A DNA stretch of 64,000 nt from Dehalococcoidia bacterium UBA2158 (GTDB lineage: Bacteria; Chloroflexota; Dehalococcoidia; Lucifugimonadales; UBA3495). Every line of letters starts with the position of its first letter. The stretch's first letter is position 1. Of the stretch, positions 1-8,936 are shown in pieces. The notes under the pieces were generated by a model. That model made no database searches. It was not told where the DNA came from and saw only the letters and a list, made by a program, of their open reading frames with translations. Position numbers and translations under genes: made by a program. The stretch spans positions 167,157-231,156 of the forward strand of contig DCWQ01000041.1 of NCBI GenBank assembly GCA_002328185.1, read 5' to 3'.

Positions 1-137
1 CATTCGGTGTCCCGAACGACGCGCTTCCCCCGGACCGTCCATATCTATCAGAATGTACGAACGAGAGGCCTCTCTAGTGTGAACCGAAGCGGAGTAATTG
101 CGTACCCGTCGTCAGGGTGAGCGGTGCGGGTCGGCAC

Positions 138-497
138 CTACTCTACCGGCGTGGTAGACCAGTTGACGCTGGCGTAAGTCCAGCTAATCTTGAAGGGTTG
201 GTCCCCATGGTTGGCGATGCTGTGGTGGGTGCCGGGGGAGATGAAGGCGGCGTCGTTGGGGTGGACGACGTGTTCTTCGCCGTCGATGACGATCAGGCCC
301 TCGCCCTCGATTACGATCACTGATTCCTCAGCGTCGTGGTAGTGGGTGGGCGCGGAGGCCCTGACCTCGAACTCGGCGACTCCGCTGGAAATCAAGGTGG
401 CTCCGGTGTCTCCATCTACCAGGCTGGTCAAGACCACTCCGGGCCGTTTGTTCTGGTGTTCGACACTATCGAAGGGCACGAATTTAGCTTTGGGCAT
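138..497 (-). CDS. Single-domain cupin protein
   Basis: A 119-residue protein that is almost entirely one cupin beta-barrel. Metal-ligand candidates of the first cupin motif are H52, H54 and E58 (HYHDAEES), followed by a G-rich turn and the second motif with PGTHH at 89-92. Small cupins of this type bind a metal and act as dioxygenases, isomerases or ligand sensors; the substrate cannot be read from sequence. The ATG is preceded by GGGAG at a good distance. It is the last gene of a minus-strand run (EthD-like, metallo-beta-lactamase, DinB-like, cupin) and so may serve a small catabolic pathway. That role is inference; the fold is well supported. Confidence 0.85.
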   Translation of the reverse strand: MPKAKFVPFDSVEHQNKRPGVVLTSLVDGDTGATLISSGVAEFEVRASAPTHYHDAEESVIVIEGEGLIVIDGEEHVVHPNDAAFISPGTHHSIANHGDQPFKISWTYASVNWSTTPVE

Positions 498-517
498 TTT
501 GTTACTCCCAGGTTCTC

Positions 518-1189
518 TTATGGTTTACTGAGGTCCCAGCCAGGCAAGGCCATGTAGCCTTCGATGGGGATCTCTGTTTTTATAGTCAGGCCTTGCGCCA
601 GCTTGATCCTCTGAATGTTGTAGAGGTGGGTGATGTGCTCGAAGTACCGGTGGCGGAAGATGGTCTCCAGAGTGAACCAGATTCTTGTATTGAGCTCGGG
701 GTCACGCCTCAGTCCGGTGTGGACGTTGTAGAACCAAGGCCATTCACCGGTGTCTGAGAACTCGAATTCCTTGGTTCGCACGGAACCGGCAGTCTCGTTA
801 GCGAGTATTGCCTGACCTATGGCCAATCCTTGGAGCAGCTTCTCCAGAATCACATCAACGCCCCAATACAGGTCTTCGTCCATCCTGCGATCGTACTTGG
901 ACTGGGTCAGCAGTACGGTTTCTTCAGGGCTGGGAACATTGGGTGGCGCCCCGCCGGGGAACATTTCGAGACCCCAACGCTGCCAAAACCACCGGAAATT
1001 GCCCGACGCCATGTGGCTCAGGTGGCGGCGGATGCTCTATTCGGCCCAGCCCCACTTGTCCGACTCAAAATCCAACTGCTCCTCAGTCAGGGCAGCTACT
1101 TCGTAGGCGGCCATCCGGTACAACTCAGACTCGAACTGAGGGAAAACCAGGACTGCCGGCGAATTGTCTGATACGTTCTCTGAAGGCAT
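518..1189 (-). pseudogene. DinB-like protein interrupted by an in-frame amber stop
   Basis: Reading from the ATG at 1189 gives 50 residues, a TAG at 1037-1039, then 172 more residues in the same frame to the stop at 518. The segments join as one protein: before the stop is a helix ending ESDKWGWAE, and directly after it SIRRHLSHMASGNFRW. In DinB-like four-helix proteins this place usually reads W-S-I-x-x-x-x-x-H, so the stop most likely replaces a tryptophan codon (TGG to TAG). The ATG lies 5 bases after the stop of the metallo-beta-lactamase gene, which supports the long form. A restart at the ATG at 1012 would give a 164-residue protein without the first helix. Either a real nonsense mutation or a consensus error is possible. 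Confidence 0.7.
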
Positions 1190-1194
1190 GGAGA

Positions 1195-1995
1195 CTAAAT
1201 TCCCTGCCAGTAGCGGCGGTCTTCGCCCCGGACGAAGCGCCCGAAGCCGGGGTCAGGGAAGTGGCCGGCCGAGACCAGGGTTCCCTCGGCCTCCAGCATG
1301 TCGATGACCGAGTGCCGGGTGGCCCGGGCCATGTCCGGGATAATGTCGAACTCAGGGCACCAATCAGTGTGATGGGCTTGGATCGGGCTGTGGGCCACGT
1401 CGCCCAGAATGAAGGCGTGCTCGCCGCTGGAGGTAACGCGGATGGAGCTGTGACCGGGCGTGTGACCCGGCGTCGGGTGGGTGGTTAGTTCCGGAGTGAT
1501 CTCATGCTCGCCGTCGAAGAGGTCCATCACGCCGTTCTGGTTCAGCGGGAGGACCTGGGGCACGATGTAGTCTACTGTGTCGATATTCTCAGGCTTGGTC
1601 CAGTAGTCCCAGTCGCCCTGAGGAACTAAGAACCGGGCGTTGGGGAAGTTGGGTTTGCCGTCGGTGTAGTTCCAGCCGACGTGGTCAGGATGGATGTGGG
1701 TGAAGACCACGATGTCCACCGCATCCCGGTCGATGCCCTTCTCCTTCATGTCGTCCAGCAGGTAGCAGCCCTCGCCCTGCATGCCCGTGTCCACGATGAT
1801 CAACTTGCTCGAGGAGCGGATGGCCAACGAGCCCCAGCGGTGGTTAGCGTTCTCGTGGTCGTGCATCAACTCGGGGTATTCGTTCCACTGCTCCATGGTG
1901 GTGTGGGGAAAGGCGACGAAGGGCGACCTGACGGGCAGGTTGTCATTGAGGGCGATCAGTTCAACGTTGCCGACGTTCACGATGTGGTTGGGCAT
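1195..1995 (-). CDS. Metallo-beta-lactamase-fold hydrolase (lactonase-like)
   Basis: A 266-residue MBL-fold enzyme. The zinc motif HTHxHxDH appears as THIHPDHVGW (H100, H102, D104, H105), with VDTG at 68-71, a third His in GHTPGHSS (H182), and the bridging Asp in LGDVAHS (D199). Length and pattern match the branch that includes N-acyl-homoserine lactonases and related lactone or thioester hydrolases. No signal peptide is seen, so it is probably cytoplasmic. It sits between the EthD-like and DinB-like genes on the same strand with gaps of only 5 to 11 bases, so they are probably co-transcribed. The family is certain; the substrate is unknown. Confidence 0.88.
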   Translation of the reverse strand: MPNHIVNVGNVELIALNDNLPVRSPFVAFPHTTMEQWNEYPELMHDHENANHRWGSLAIRSSSKLIIVDTGMQGEGCYLLDDMKEKGIDRDAVDIVVFTHIHPDHVGWNYTDGKPNFPNARFLVPQGDWDYWTKPENIDTVDYIVPQVLPLNQNGVMDLFDGEHEITPELTTHPTPGHTPGHSSIRVTSSGEHAFILGDVAHSPIQAHHTDWCPEFDIIPDMARATRHSVIDMLEAEGTLVSAGHFPDPGFGRFVRGEDRRYWQGI

Positions 1996-2006
1996 TGTGT
2001 TTAATC

Positions 2007-2669
2007 CTAAAGTTCGAATGTCTTTCTGTAGATGCTTGGCGAGCCCGATCCATGCTGGATCAGGCCGATCATTTCGTTATTTTTGGGGTCGGCGTTCCGT
2101 TGGGCCGCCCATTCCGGAGTCTGGGAGACGTTCTCGTTCTCGAACTCATAGACCACCGAGTACAGAGGGTCCTCGCCGCGCACGGTCTTGAACCGGCGAC
2201 CCCGGATTACGCCCGGCGCCTTCTCAAAATTGGGCACGAAAGTGGAGTTATACCACTTATTCCACTCGTCGGACTTTTCGACCGGGATATTCATGCGGCC
2301 TACCTGCAGAGCCGGGGCCATACCGCTTCCCGCCATGTCGGTGGAGACCGAGTCGGGGTAGATCATCTCGTAGAGCGGATTGAAGAAGTTTGTGCCGATG
2401 AGAGTCGGACCCATGGTCTCGCTCCACTTGGACTTGGTGCGCTTGGTGAAGCCGTCGCCTAGCACCGCGGCGGGGCTATCCAGTTCGTAGCAGGCGAGGT
2501 GCTTGGGGCCGCCTTTCACCGCCTCGTATCGGGCGGCGTTCAGCACGCCGGGGACGGTCAAAATCTCAGCGATGTGCTCCTCGTTGTACCAGCGGTTGAA
2601 CTCATCTTCCCGGTCTTCGGGAACGTCGCACCAGACCATCAGCAGTCCGGTCCCTTTCTTGGCGGGCAT
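2007..2669 (-). CDS. Duplicated EthD/DUF4286-like dimeric alpha-beta barrel protein
   Basis: Two similar half-domains are visible. The first has FNRWYNEEHIAEILTVPGV near residues 24-42, and the second has WNKWYNSTFVPNFEKAPGV in the C-terminal half. Each begins with a short beta strand (GLLMVWCDVP; LQVGRMNIPV). This NxWYxxxHxP pattern is typical of ferredoxin-like, EthD-type proteins associated with small-molecule oxidation, many of unknown reaction. I prefer the ATG at 2669 because GGAG lies 6 bases upstream; an in-frame ATG at 2681 is also possible. It is the first gene of the minus-strand run, and a broken homologue lies at 56673-57343. Confidence 0.7.
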   Translation of the reverse strand: MPAKKGTGLLMVWCDVPEDREDEFNRWYNEEHIAEILTVPGVLNAARYEAVKGGPKHLACYELDSPAAVLGDGFTKRTKSKWSETMGPTLIGTNFFNPLYEMIYPDSVSTDMAGSGMAPALQVGRMNIPVEKSDEWNKWYNSTFVPNFEKAPGVIRGRRFKTVRGEDPLYSVVYEFENENVSQTPEWAAQRNADPKNNEMIGLIQHGSGSPSIYRKTFEL

Positions 2670-2788
2670 TATCTTCTCCATTAGTCCCTAGTGGTGATGC
2701 AGCAAACACTATATCCCAGGTTGACTTAACGGGAAACACGTGGCGGCCATCTGGCGTAGTATTAGTCGTCGGCCGACAACCAAGTAAG

Positions 2789-2807
2789 GGCACGGCAATG
2801 CCGTGCC
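2789..2807. repeat. Perfect 9-bp inverted repeat with one-base centre
   Basis: GGCACGGCA and TGCCGTGCC flank a single A. The element lies in the 180-base gap between divergent genes. Its form resembles short palindromic intergenic repeats (REP-like) common in several phyla. There is no T-run, so it is unlikely to be an intrinsic terminator. No second copy was noticed in this window. Confidence 0.55.
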
Positions 2808-2855
2808 TACGTTCCTCATCAAACCGAACGACACGATTCTAACAAGGAAATAGCC

Positions 2856-4163
2856 ATAGGAATCCAGCCGGAAACTTCATCAAATCCCGGAGGACCCGCC
2901 AAGCCTCGCTACATATTTTACGGGTGGTTCATCGTCGGAGCGGCGGGCTTGGTGGTCTTCAGCAGCGGACCCGGCCAGTCCTACGTCTTCTCGATCTTCA
3001 TCGATTCCATCGTCGAGGACACCGGGCTGTCCCGCCCGGGCATCTCGGCCTTGTACATGGCGAGCACCGCCATGAGCGCTGTTCTGGTGGCCATCGTAAG
3101 CCGGCTGGCAGACCGCTATGGGCCGCGGGCCATGCTGGTGGCCGTGGGACTGGGCTTCGGTGCGGCCTGTTTCGGCATGGCGACCGCCACCAACATCGTA
3201 CTGTTCTACATCGCCTTTGCCAGTCTGCGGGCCCTGGGGCAGGGGTCGCTGAACATCAACTCCATCCTGCTGGTGAACACGTGGTTCGTTTCGCGCCGAG
3301 GCCGGGCCATCGCCATAATGGGTCTGGGGGCCGTGCTGTCCAGCGCCATATTCCCGCCCTTCGCCAGGTACCTGATCGTCAATATCGGCTGGCGCGAGGC
3401 TTACGGAGTGATTGGCGTGGTTGCCATCGTGCTGATCATCCCGGTGACCCTTTTGGTCGTCAGAAACCGCCCTGAGGACATGGGAATGTTCCCCGACGGC
3501 AGATCCGAGCCACCGTTCTCCGAGACCAGAGCTGCCCAGTCCGGAGTCCGGAGAGACAGCCGGGTTTTCAGCTCCATCAATTTCTGGTTGCTGGCGTTGT
3601 CCCTGGGCACGCCTGGCCTGGTATCCACGGCGCTGGTCTTCCACCAGACATCCATCTTCGAAGAGAAAGGCTTGAGTGCGACGTTAGCCGCCGGGGTATT
3701 CGTGATCTTCTCGGCGTCTTCGGCCGTGAGCTCGCTGATGGCCGGGTTCGTGGTAGACCGCATCGGACCCAAGTACCTCTACGCATTCTCCATGGTATCC
3801 CTACTTATCGCGCTGGTGCTAGTGGTTGCTATGGACTCGGTGTTCATGGCGGTGGTCTACGTGCTGGTGATGGGCGTAGCCGGAGGGGCCCACCACATCG
3901 TACAGGGTGTCATCTGGGCGCACTATTACGGCCGTCATGGGCTTGGCCGTGTGCAAGGTTCTGCCATGACCATCAACTTCTGCGCGTCGGCAGTGGGCCC
4001 GCTGCCCCTGGCCATCTTCCACGACCTGACCGGCACCTACACCCTGGGCATGGTGGTGATGATGGCCCTGCCGGTGCTCTCAGTGCTGGCGCTCGTCAAG
4101 GCGCGGCCCGGCGGGACTCAATTGATTGAGCAACCCCTGCCCGAAGTCCCTCAGCCTTCATAG
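2856..4163 (+). CDS. MFS transporter (monocarboxylate/oxalate-formate type), start unclear
   Basis: A twelve-helix major facilitator. After helix 2 comes a DRYGPR loop typical of MFS motif A, and the central loop carries RNRPEDMGMFPDG, as in the MCT/OFA-like group. The first start codon available is a TTG at 2949, but it falls inside the first helix. In-frame coding clearly continues upstream (YIFYGWFIVGAAGL from 2910), and YGWFIV is the usual beginning of this family. No ATG, GTG or TTG exists upstream in frame up to 2856, where an ATA codon follows AAGGAAATAGCC. Either a rare start or a mutated ATG is likely. The substrate is unknown. Confidence 0.8.
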   Translation: MGIQPETSSNPGGPAKPRYIFYGWFIVGAAGLVVFSSGPGQSYVFSIFIDSIVEDTGLSRPGISALYMASTAMSAVLVAIVSRLADRYGPRAMLVAVGLGFGAACFGMATATNIVLFYIAFASLRALGQGSLNINSILLVNTWFVSRRGRAIAIMGLGAVLSSAIFPPFARYLIVNIGWREAYGVIGVVAIVLIIPVTLLVVRNRPEDMGMFPDGRSEPPFSETRAAQSGVRRDSRVFSSINFWLLALSLGTPGLVSTALVFHQTSIFEEKGLSATLAAGVFVIFSASSAVSSLMAGFVVDRIGPKYLYAFSMVSLLIALVLVVAMDSVFMAVVYVLVMGVAGGAHHIVQGVIWAHYYGRHGLGRVQGSAMTINFCASAVGPLPLAIFHDLTGTYTLGMVVMMALPVLSVLALVKARPGGTQLIEQPLPEVPQPS

Positions 4164-4436
4164 GCGTAGGCATAACTGGAGCTGGCCACCCGGCCACCTT
4201 CGACGATGATGTCGCCCGGCTGCGGGGCTGGGGCCTGCCGTGTTGGCGGGCCTGAGCCGCTACTCGTTTATTAAGATTCGGGGCCGGGGCCGAGGGTTCC
4301 CGATTGAGACTACGCTTACCTATATTTTAACCCCCGCTGCGCCGCGATTGCCGCCGAATAGGGAGATGTGTAAAATGCGCCCAGCATGGGAGCCCTATTC
4401 CGGGCGACATTCAGAGGCAAGAGAGGAGACTGAAAC

Positions 4437-5255
4437 ATGGACCTCGGACTCAAGGACAAGCGTGCATTTGTGGGCGGCGGCAGCCGTGGCATCGGCAAGG
4501 CCATCGCCCTGGAACTGGCTCGAGAGGGCTGCGATGTAGTGATCGCGTCCCGGACGAAATCCGCGTTGGACGAGGCGGCCAAAGAGATTGAAGACATCAC
4601 GGGCCGCAAGGTAATCCCCATGGTCCTGGACGTTACCTCTCGTGAGGACGTCGACCGGGTCATGGCCGAAGCAGCCAGCCAACTGGGTGGTCTAGACATC
4701 CTGGTCAACAGCGCCTCGTTGCCCGGCGGGTCTCCGGGAGCGATCGGACCCATAGACACGATTGTCGACGATGAATTGATAGGCGATTTCGACGTGAAAT
4801 ATGTTGGAGCGTTACGCTGCGCTCGAGCGGCCATTCCCTTCCTGAAGGAACAGCCTTGGGGCCGGATCATCAACATCAGCGGCGGCAACGCCAGGACCGC
4901 CGGTAACCTCAGCGGCGGCGCGCGCAATGTGTCCCTGGTCCACCTGACCAAGACCTTGGCCACCCAGGTTGGCAAATTCGGCATCACTGTGAACTGCGTT
5001 CACCCTGGCATGACCCGAACCGAGCGCACGGTCGGCCTGATGGAGGCCCGCGGCAAGGAATTGGGCGTCAGCCCCGCGGAGGCGGAAGCCCACGATTTCA
5101 CCGACGGATCCCCCAGGACCAACCACATCAACCGGATGGTTGACGCCTCGGAGATCGGCTTTCTGACGGCCTACCTGGCATCGGACAAGTCATGGGCCGT
5201 CACCGGGGAAGTCATCATGGCCGGCGGCGGCACCGGCACTGCGGTCTACTACTAA
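4437..5255 (+). CDS. SDR-family oxidoreductase lacking the catalytic Tyr/Lys
   Basis: A 272-residue short-chain dehydrogenase fold. The nucleotide motif GGGSRGIG is at 13-20, NSAS at 91-94, the active-site Ser region INISGG around 146-150, and the PG turn of the cofactor loop at 190-191. The usual YxxxK is absent: aligned on the following helix (LVHLTKTLA), the Tyr position is Gly160 and the Lys position is Asn164. It may use other residues or have lost dehydrogenase activity. AGGAG lies 7 bases before the ATG. Neighbours give no substrate clue. Confidence 0.85.
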   Translation: MDLGLKDKRAFVGGGSRGIGKAIALELAREGCDVVIASRTKSALDEAAKEIEDITGRKVIPMVLDVTSREDVDRVMAEAASQLGGLDILVNSASLPGGSPGAIGPIDTIVDDELIGDFDVKYVGALRCARAAIPFLKEQPWGRIINISGGNARTAGNLSGGARNVSLVHLTKTLATQVGKFGITVNCVHPGMTRTERTVGLMEARGKELGVSPAEAEAHDFTDGSPRTNHINRMVDASEIGFLTAYLASDKSWAVTGEVIMAGGGTGTAVYY

Positions 5256-5340
5256 AGATGGCTTTTCGGCAGCTCGAAATCTCGGGGCACGTCATTTCCC
5301 TTTTAGGGTGACGCGCCCCGTTTAGGTGTTCAACTCACTA

Positions 5341-5538
5341 ATGGCGACAGACGACCACACAGAACTTGACCAAGACATCGCCGAGGTCCGCCGGCGGGTG
5401 GAAGCCCTAGCCAACGACATGCGCGGCCTAGGCATGGAACTGCGGATATCTACGGAGGAGTACGGGTCGGAGCGAGACTCCGACGGTACCATCACCCGCA
5501 CCATAACCTTCAGCTTCAAGGTCTCCGAGCAGGACTGA
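5341..5538 (+). CDS. Small hypothetical protein with N-terminal helix
   Basis: A 65-residue acidic protein, not recognised. Residues 5-32 form an amphipathic helix with coiled-coil character (DIAEVRRRVEALANDM), followed by a short beta-like tail (TITRTITFSFKV). An in-frame GTG at 5326 would add five residues; neither start has a convincing ribosome-binding site. It follows the SDR gene by 85 bases on the same strand. Regular codon use suggests a real gene, but evidence is limited. Confidence 0.45.
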   Translation: MATDDHTELDQDIAEVRRRVEALANDMRGLGMELRISTEEYGSERDSDGTITRTITFSFKVSEQD

Positions 5539-5585
5539 CGCCACCTCTTTTCTCGCCCAGTTGCAAGACGCCTCGCCCCAATTCG

Positions 5586-5780
5586 TCATTCCGAGGTGTC
5601 AGCCGAGGAATCTCATTGCCCGGTCTTGCCATGTTTGACCAAAGCAAAGAGGCCCCTCTCTTTCCCCGGTAGGATCGTGGTGACAGCAAATATGGCTTCT
5701 AGCTTCTGATGCAAGGCATTGAAAATGCGCCGAAGCATTTCTTCGCCTCAGTAGGAGGGATTCTTCCCGTGGCGTAATCA
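5586..5780. repeat. Dispersed intergenic repeat (CATTCCGAG type)
   Basis: The stretch begins GTCATTCCGAGG and continues with GAGGAATCTC, then an AGCAAAGA..CCCCTC block. The same three blocks in the same order occur at 62032-62110. It ends with a reverse-like arm containing GAGGGATTCTTCC. No plausible gene lies here. This is a non-coding dispersed repeat of unknown function. Confidence 0.6.
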
Positions 5781-5806
5781 CGCCGCTCCAAAGCCATGGC
5801 TGACGC

Positions 5807-7025
5807 CTAGGGCAGTGCCCACAACCGCAGCATGGCGGCGGTCCGGAGGATCCGTCCGATGGCCAACACAGCGAATGCCAATCCCCAACCCACCGAGTCG
5901 GCCATCACCGTCAGGAAACGAATGAGCGCGATGGTCAATAGAAATCCGATCCCCGTCTGAAACGCCAAGGCAGTCCCTCGGTAATCGTCATCCGATAGCT
6001 CGGTCAACGTGGTCGATAACTGGGCCGAATCCGCTACCACCGACGCCTCTCAGACTATCGCCACCACGGTGATCACGATGTTCCATTCCACGGGCAGGAA
6101 CCCGATGAATACCGCCATGCTCCCGCTGATGATTATCGCCTAACTGGTCGCGGCGGTGTATTCATTGCGCTCGGCGAAGATGCCGGCAGTCATACAGCCC
6201 AGCGCCCCGGCTAAACACCAAGAACGTGACTAGGCTGACGAGGTCCAGTGAGTCTCCAATGAGGCTCTTGGTCCCATAAACAATGGCCAAGAAGGGTGGA
6301 ATCCAAGGCCACATGGCGTAGGGCTCCCACATGTGGCACAGATAGCCGAACAGGACCAACCTGGTCGACCTAACCCTGACCGTCTCCAAGATGTAGCCGG
6401 GATTGAACTTTCTTGCCTGAACGTCCAACAGCCCATCTTGTACCAGGAAATAAACGACGGCCGCAGCCCCTACGGCCAGCCCGGAATTCAGGTAGAAGGC
6501 GAGCTCCCACTGAGCAACGAAGATGGAACGGAGCAGGAGAGGGGAGCCAGAACCCAGCGTCAGGGCTGCGATCATGACGTCGACGGCGATGCCTCGGCCC
6601 GAGAGAAACGGGCCGGATATTATCTTCATCTCCGGTGGGTAGACGCCGCCCAGGAATACCCCGTTGAGCACCCGCAACACCAGGGCGGTGGCGAAACCTC
6701 CCGGCATGAACACCTGCGCCGCGTGGAACACCCCAGCCAACACCGTGCGCCCGGTGAAGACCTTGCGAGTGTTGAAAACGTCGGCTAACTTGGTGATGGC
6801 GAGGATCAATGTGCCGATGACAAAGCCGATCTGGACGGCGATGGTCCGCCAGGCGATGTCGCCGGTGGAGAACCCTTTCTCGACTTCCAATGCGGGCGCG
6901 ATGGCGTTGGTACTGAACCAGACGGTTAGAGCGAATACCATGGCCACAGACAAGAAGGCCAGCATGCGCCAGCGCAGTGGATGCTCGGGGGCGAAGGCCT
7001 CAGACGATGACGGTTCCTAGGCCAT
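5807..7025 (-). pseudogene. Decayed MFS transporter
   Basis: Several frames join into one major-facilitator sequence. From 6965 down, a long open piece holds about seven membrane helices. Near 6200-6225 the frame shifts, and the correct continuation (GCMTAGIFAERNEY) is in another frame. Further on lie in-frame TAG 6140-6142 and TGA 6050-6052, the latter probably from a Trp codon. The C-terminal piece (ADSAQLSTTLTELSDDDYRG, two more helices) ends at 5807. Upstream of 6965 the frame continues to an ATG at 7025, broken by a TAG as codon 3. With at least three stops and one frameshift it cannot make a full transporter. Confidence 0.85.
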
Positions 7026-7052
7026 CGAGTCTTCTGGAGATGCGGCCAACTC

Positions 7053-8222
7053 TTACCAGAGTTCTTGGCTAGCTAGCCGCGCGCCCTCCACCATTGACTC
7101 AAGTTTGGCCCAGGCAATGCGCGATTCCACTCGGCGTCCCCAAGCTGAGGTGCCGAAGCCGCAGTCGCTGCCGACCATCATGTTCTCCTTGCCGACCACG
7201 CCAGCGTAGCGGAGGATCCTCTCGGCGATCAACTCAGGGTGCTCGATGAAGTTGGTGGTCGTATCCAACACGCCGGGGATTATCACTTTGTCTTCGGGGA
7301 GTTTCACGTCCTGCCATACTTTCCACTCATGGGCGTGGCGGGGGTTGGCGCCCTCGAACGAGATGGCCAGGGGAGGGGCCGTTAAGACGATGTTGACGAT
7401 CTCTCGCAGGGGGACATCGTAGTGATGGGGCCCCTCGGTGTTTCCCCAGCAAAGGTGGAGCCGCATCCGGTCCGGAGCGAGCCCGGCCAAAGCGTATTGC
7501 AGCACTTCCACATGCATCTCGATTACTTTGATGAACTCTTCTTGGCTTAGGTGCGAGAACTCGGTGATCCTGGTCATGGCCAGGTCGGGACAGTCGATCT
7601 GCAACAGCAGGCCGGAGTCGACGATGGCTTTGTAGTCGTCCTTCATCACCTCGGCCAGAGCGTATAGGTAGGCCTCGTCCGTCGGGTAATGCTCGTTGAC
7701 CAGGAAGTTGGCGATGACTCCAGGAGAGGCGGCGGTCATGAAAACCTCTTCTGACTGCACGCCGGCAGTGGCTGACTTGAGCCTCTGGATGTCCCGCTGC
7801 ACAGCGTCTTTGTCCTTCCACGTTATGGGGCCGGTGCAGGCGGGCCAAGGGATGGTGGCCGATGATGATACACCGCTTTGAGCGGCGAATTCGGGGAAGT
7901 CCAACATGTCTTTCCGCGGGCGGGCTCGGAGGATCTGCTCGCCATCGAAGCCGGTCAACCGGTCCTTCACGTAGGTGGCGTATTGGACCCGGCCCTGCTC
8001 GCCGTCGTTAATGACATCGATGCCGATGGATGCCTGTTTGGCGACTACGTCGGCCACGCCGTCTTTCACACCGGCGATAAACTCTTCTGCTTCGCCCTCC
8101 TTGGGATCGAGCCTGGAGCGGAGTAATTCCTGCAGTTCAGGGGAGCGGGGCAGGCTTCCGGTGTGAGTGGTAAGGATCCGGGACTCGCTTCGTTTCATTG
8201 TGAACTCGCGCTCCTCAGTCAT
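7053..8222 (-). CDS. MetE C-terminal-domain-like (cobalamin-independent methionine synthase family) protein
   Basis: A 389-residue TIM-barrel protein of the MetE/UroD superfamily. It starts with ILTTHTGSLPR (the family's T-x-x-G-S-x-P-R substrate region). It has the zinc-site motif LHLCWGN with the metal His/Cys pair, and a second Cys in VGSDCGFG near the C-terminus. It corresponds to the C-terminal half of MetE, as in archaeal short MetE and epoxyalkane:CoM-transferase-like enzymes. It is therefore a zinc-dependent thiol methyl- or alkyl-transferase whose acceptor is unknown. An internal ATG at 8195 (MKRSES) is an alternative start. The stand-alone form suggests a role other than bulk methionine synthesis; that is inference. 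Confidence 0.82.
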   Translation of the reverse strand: MTEEREFTMKRSESRILTTHTGSLPRSPELQELLRSRLDPKEGEAEEFIAGVKDGVADVVAKQASIGIDVINDGEQGRVQYATYVKDRLTGFDGEQILRARPRKDMLDFPEFAAQSGVSSSATIPWPACTGPITWKDKDAVQRDIQRLKSATAGVQSEEVFMTAASPGVIANFLVNEHYPTDEAYLYALAEVMKDDYKAIVDSGLLLQIDCPDLAMTRITEFSHLSQEEFIKVIEMHVEVLQYALAGLAPDRMRLHLCWGNTEGPHHYDVPLREIVNIVLTAPPLAISFEGANPRHAHEWKVWQDVKLPEDKVIIPGVLDTTTNFIEHPELIAERILRYAGVVGKENMMVGSDCGFGTSAWGRRVESRIAWAKLESMVEGARLASQELW

Positions 8223-8321
8223 GACTAGTCGTCAAAGGTGGACGAGATTGTACACGGTCTATTTGGTAAGCGCACGTAGGACCAGATAATGGGTAGTTTG
8301 CCGTTGGGAAATGCCAGGCGC

Positions 8322-8936
8322 CTAGTTTGTGGCGTCTGCCACCGGCACAGTGAAGAAGAAAGTGTTGCCTTCGTCCGGTTCACTCTCGACCCAGGTCTTT
8401 CCACCCCGATGCACCGCTATCTCTTTGCTGATGGCTAACCCCAGCCCGGCCCCGGCAGGTCCGTCGGAAAGAGACGATTCGGCTTGCTGAAACCGGTCGA
8501 ATATCCGGCCGTGCTCGGTTACGGGTATGCCCAGTCCGTTGTCTGACACGCTAACCTCGACCATATTCACGCGATTGGCCTGGCTAGAGCTGGGCGGCAA
8601 ACGGCACTGCACATGGATTAGCCCACCGCTGGGGGTGAATTTGATGGAGTTGCTCAGCAGGTTCGTGGTCGTTTGGACCAACTTATCGGTGTCGGATTCA
8701 ATCGTGGGACGCCATTGCCGGGACCTATCTTCACCGTAACGTTCTTCGGAAGGGTTAGAGCGTGGGTGAGGTCTATGGCGGCTTCTATAGCGCCGGGCAG
8801 GTCGACTTGGGACGTTTCCCATACCGTCTGGCCCGACTCGATACGGGCCAGGTCCAGCACATCGTCGACCAGCCCGGTGAAGCGGTCGCTTTCGCTGTCG
8901 ATTATGCCCATGAATTTCTGCCGTACAGCCTGGCCA
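8322..8936 (-). pseudogene. Histidine kinase remnant, phosphoacceptor region deleted, frameshifted
   Basis: The HATPase part is well preserved: N-box NLLSNSIKFTP, G1-like VSDNGLGIP, F-box IFDRFQQAE and G2 GAGLGLAISKEI. Before it lies the end of the dimerisation helix pair (SDRFTGLVDDVLDLARIESG), but in a different frame; a one-base change near 8705-8725 separates them. The phosphoacceptor box (SHELRTP-like) is missing. The sequence instead runs directly into the receiver gene at 8902-9279, as if a deletion joined the two. It cannot act as a normal sensor kinase. Confidence 0.85.

Noticed and set aside
2880..3644. A long minus-strand frame opposite the MFS gene
   Set aside because: It is the complement of the transporter, with hydrophilic low-complexity residues and no family pattern.
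4164..4436. A minus-strand tail reading GDIIVEGGRVASSSYAYAYEG-like residues in the gap
   Set aside because: Too short and isolated to call a gene relic; no start or upstream domain is visible.
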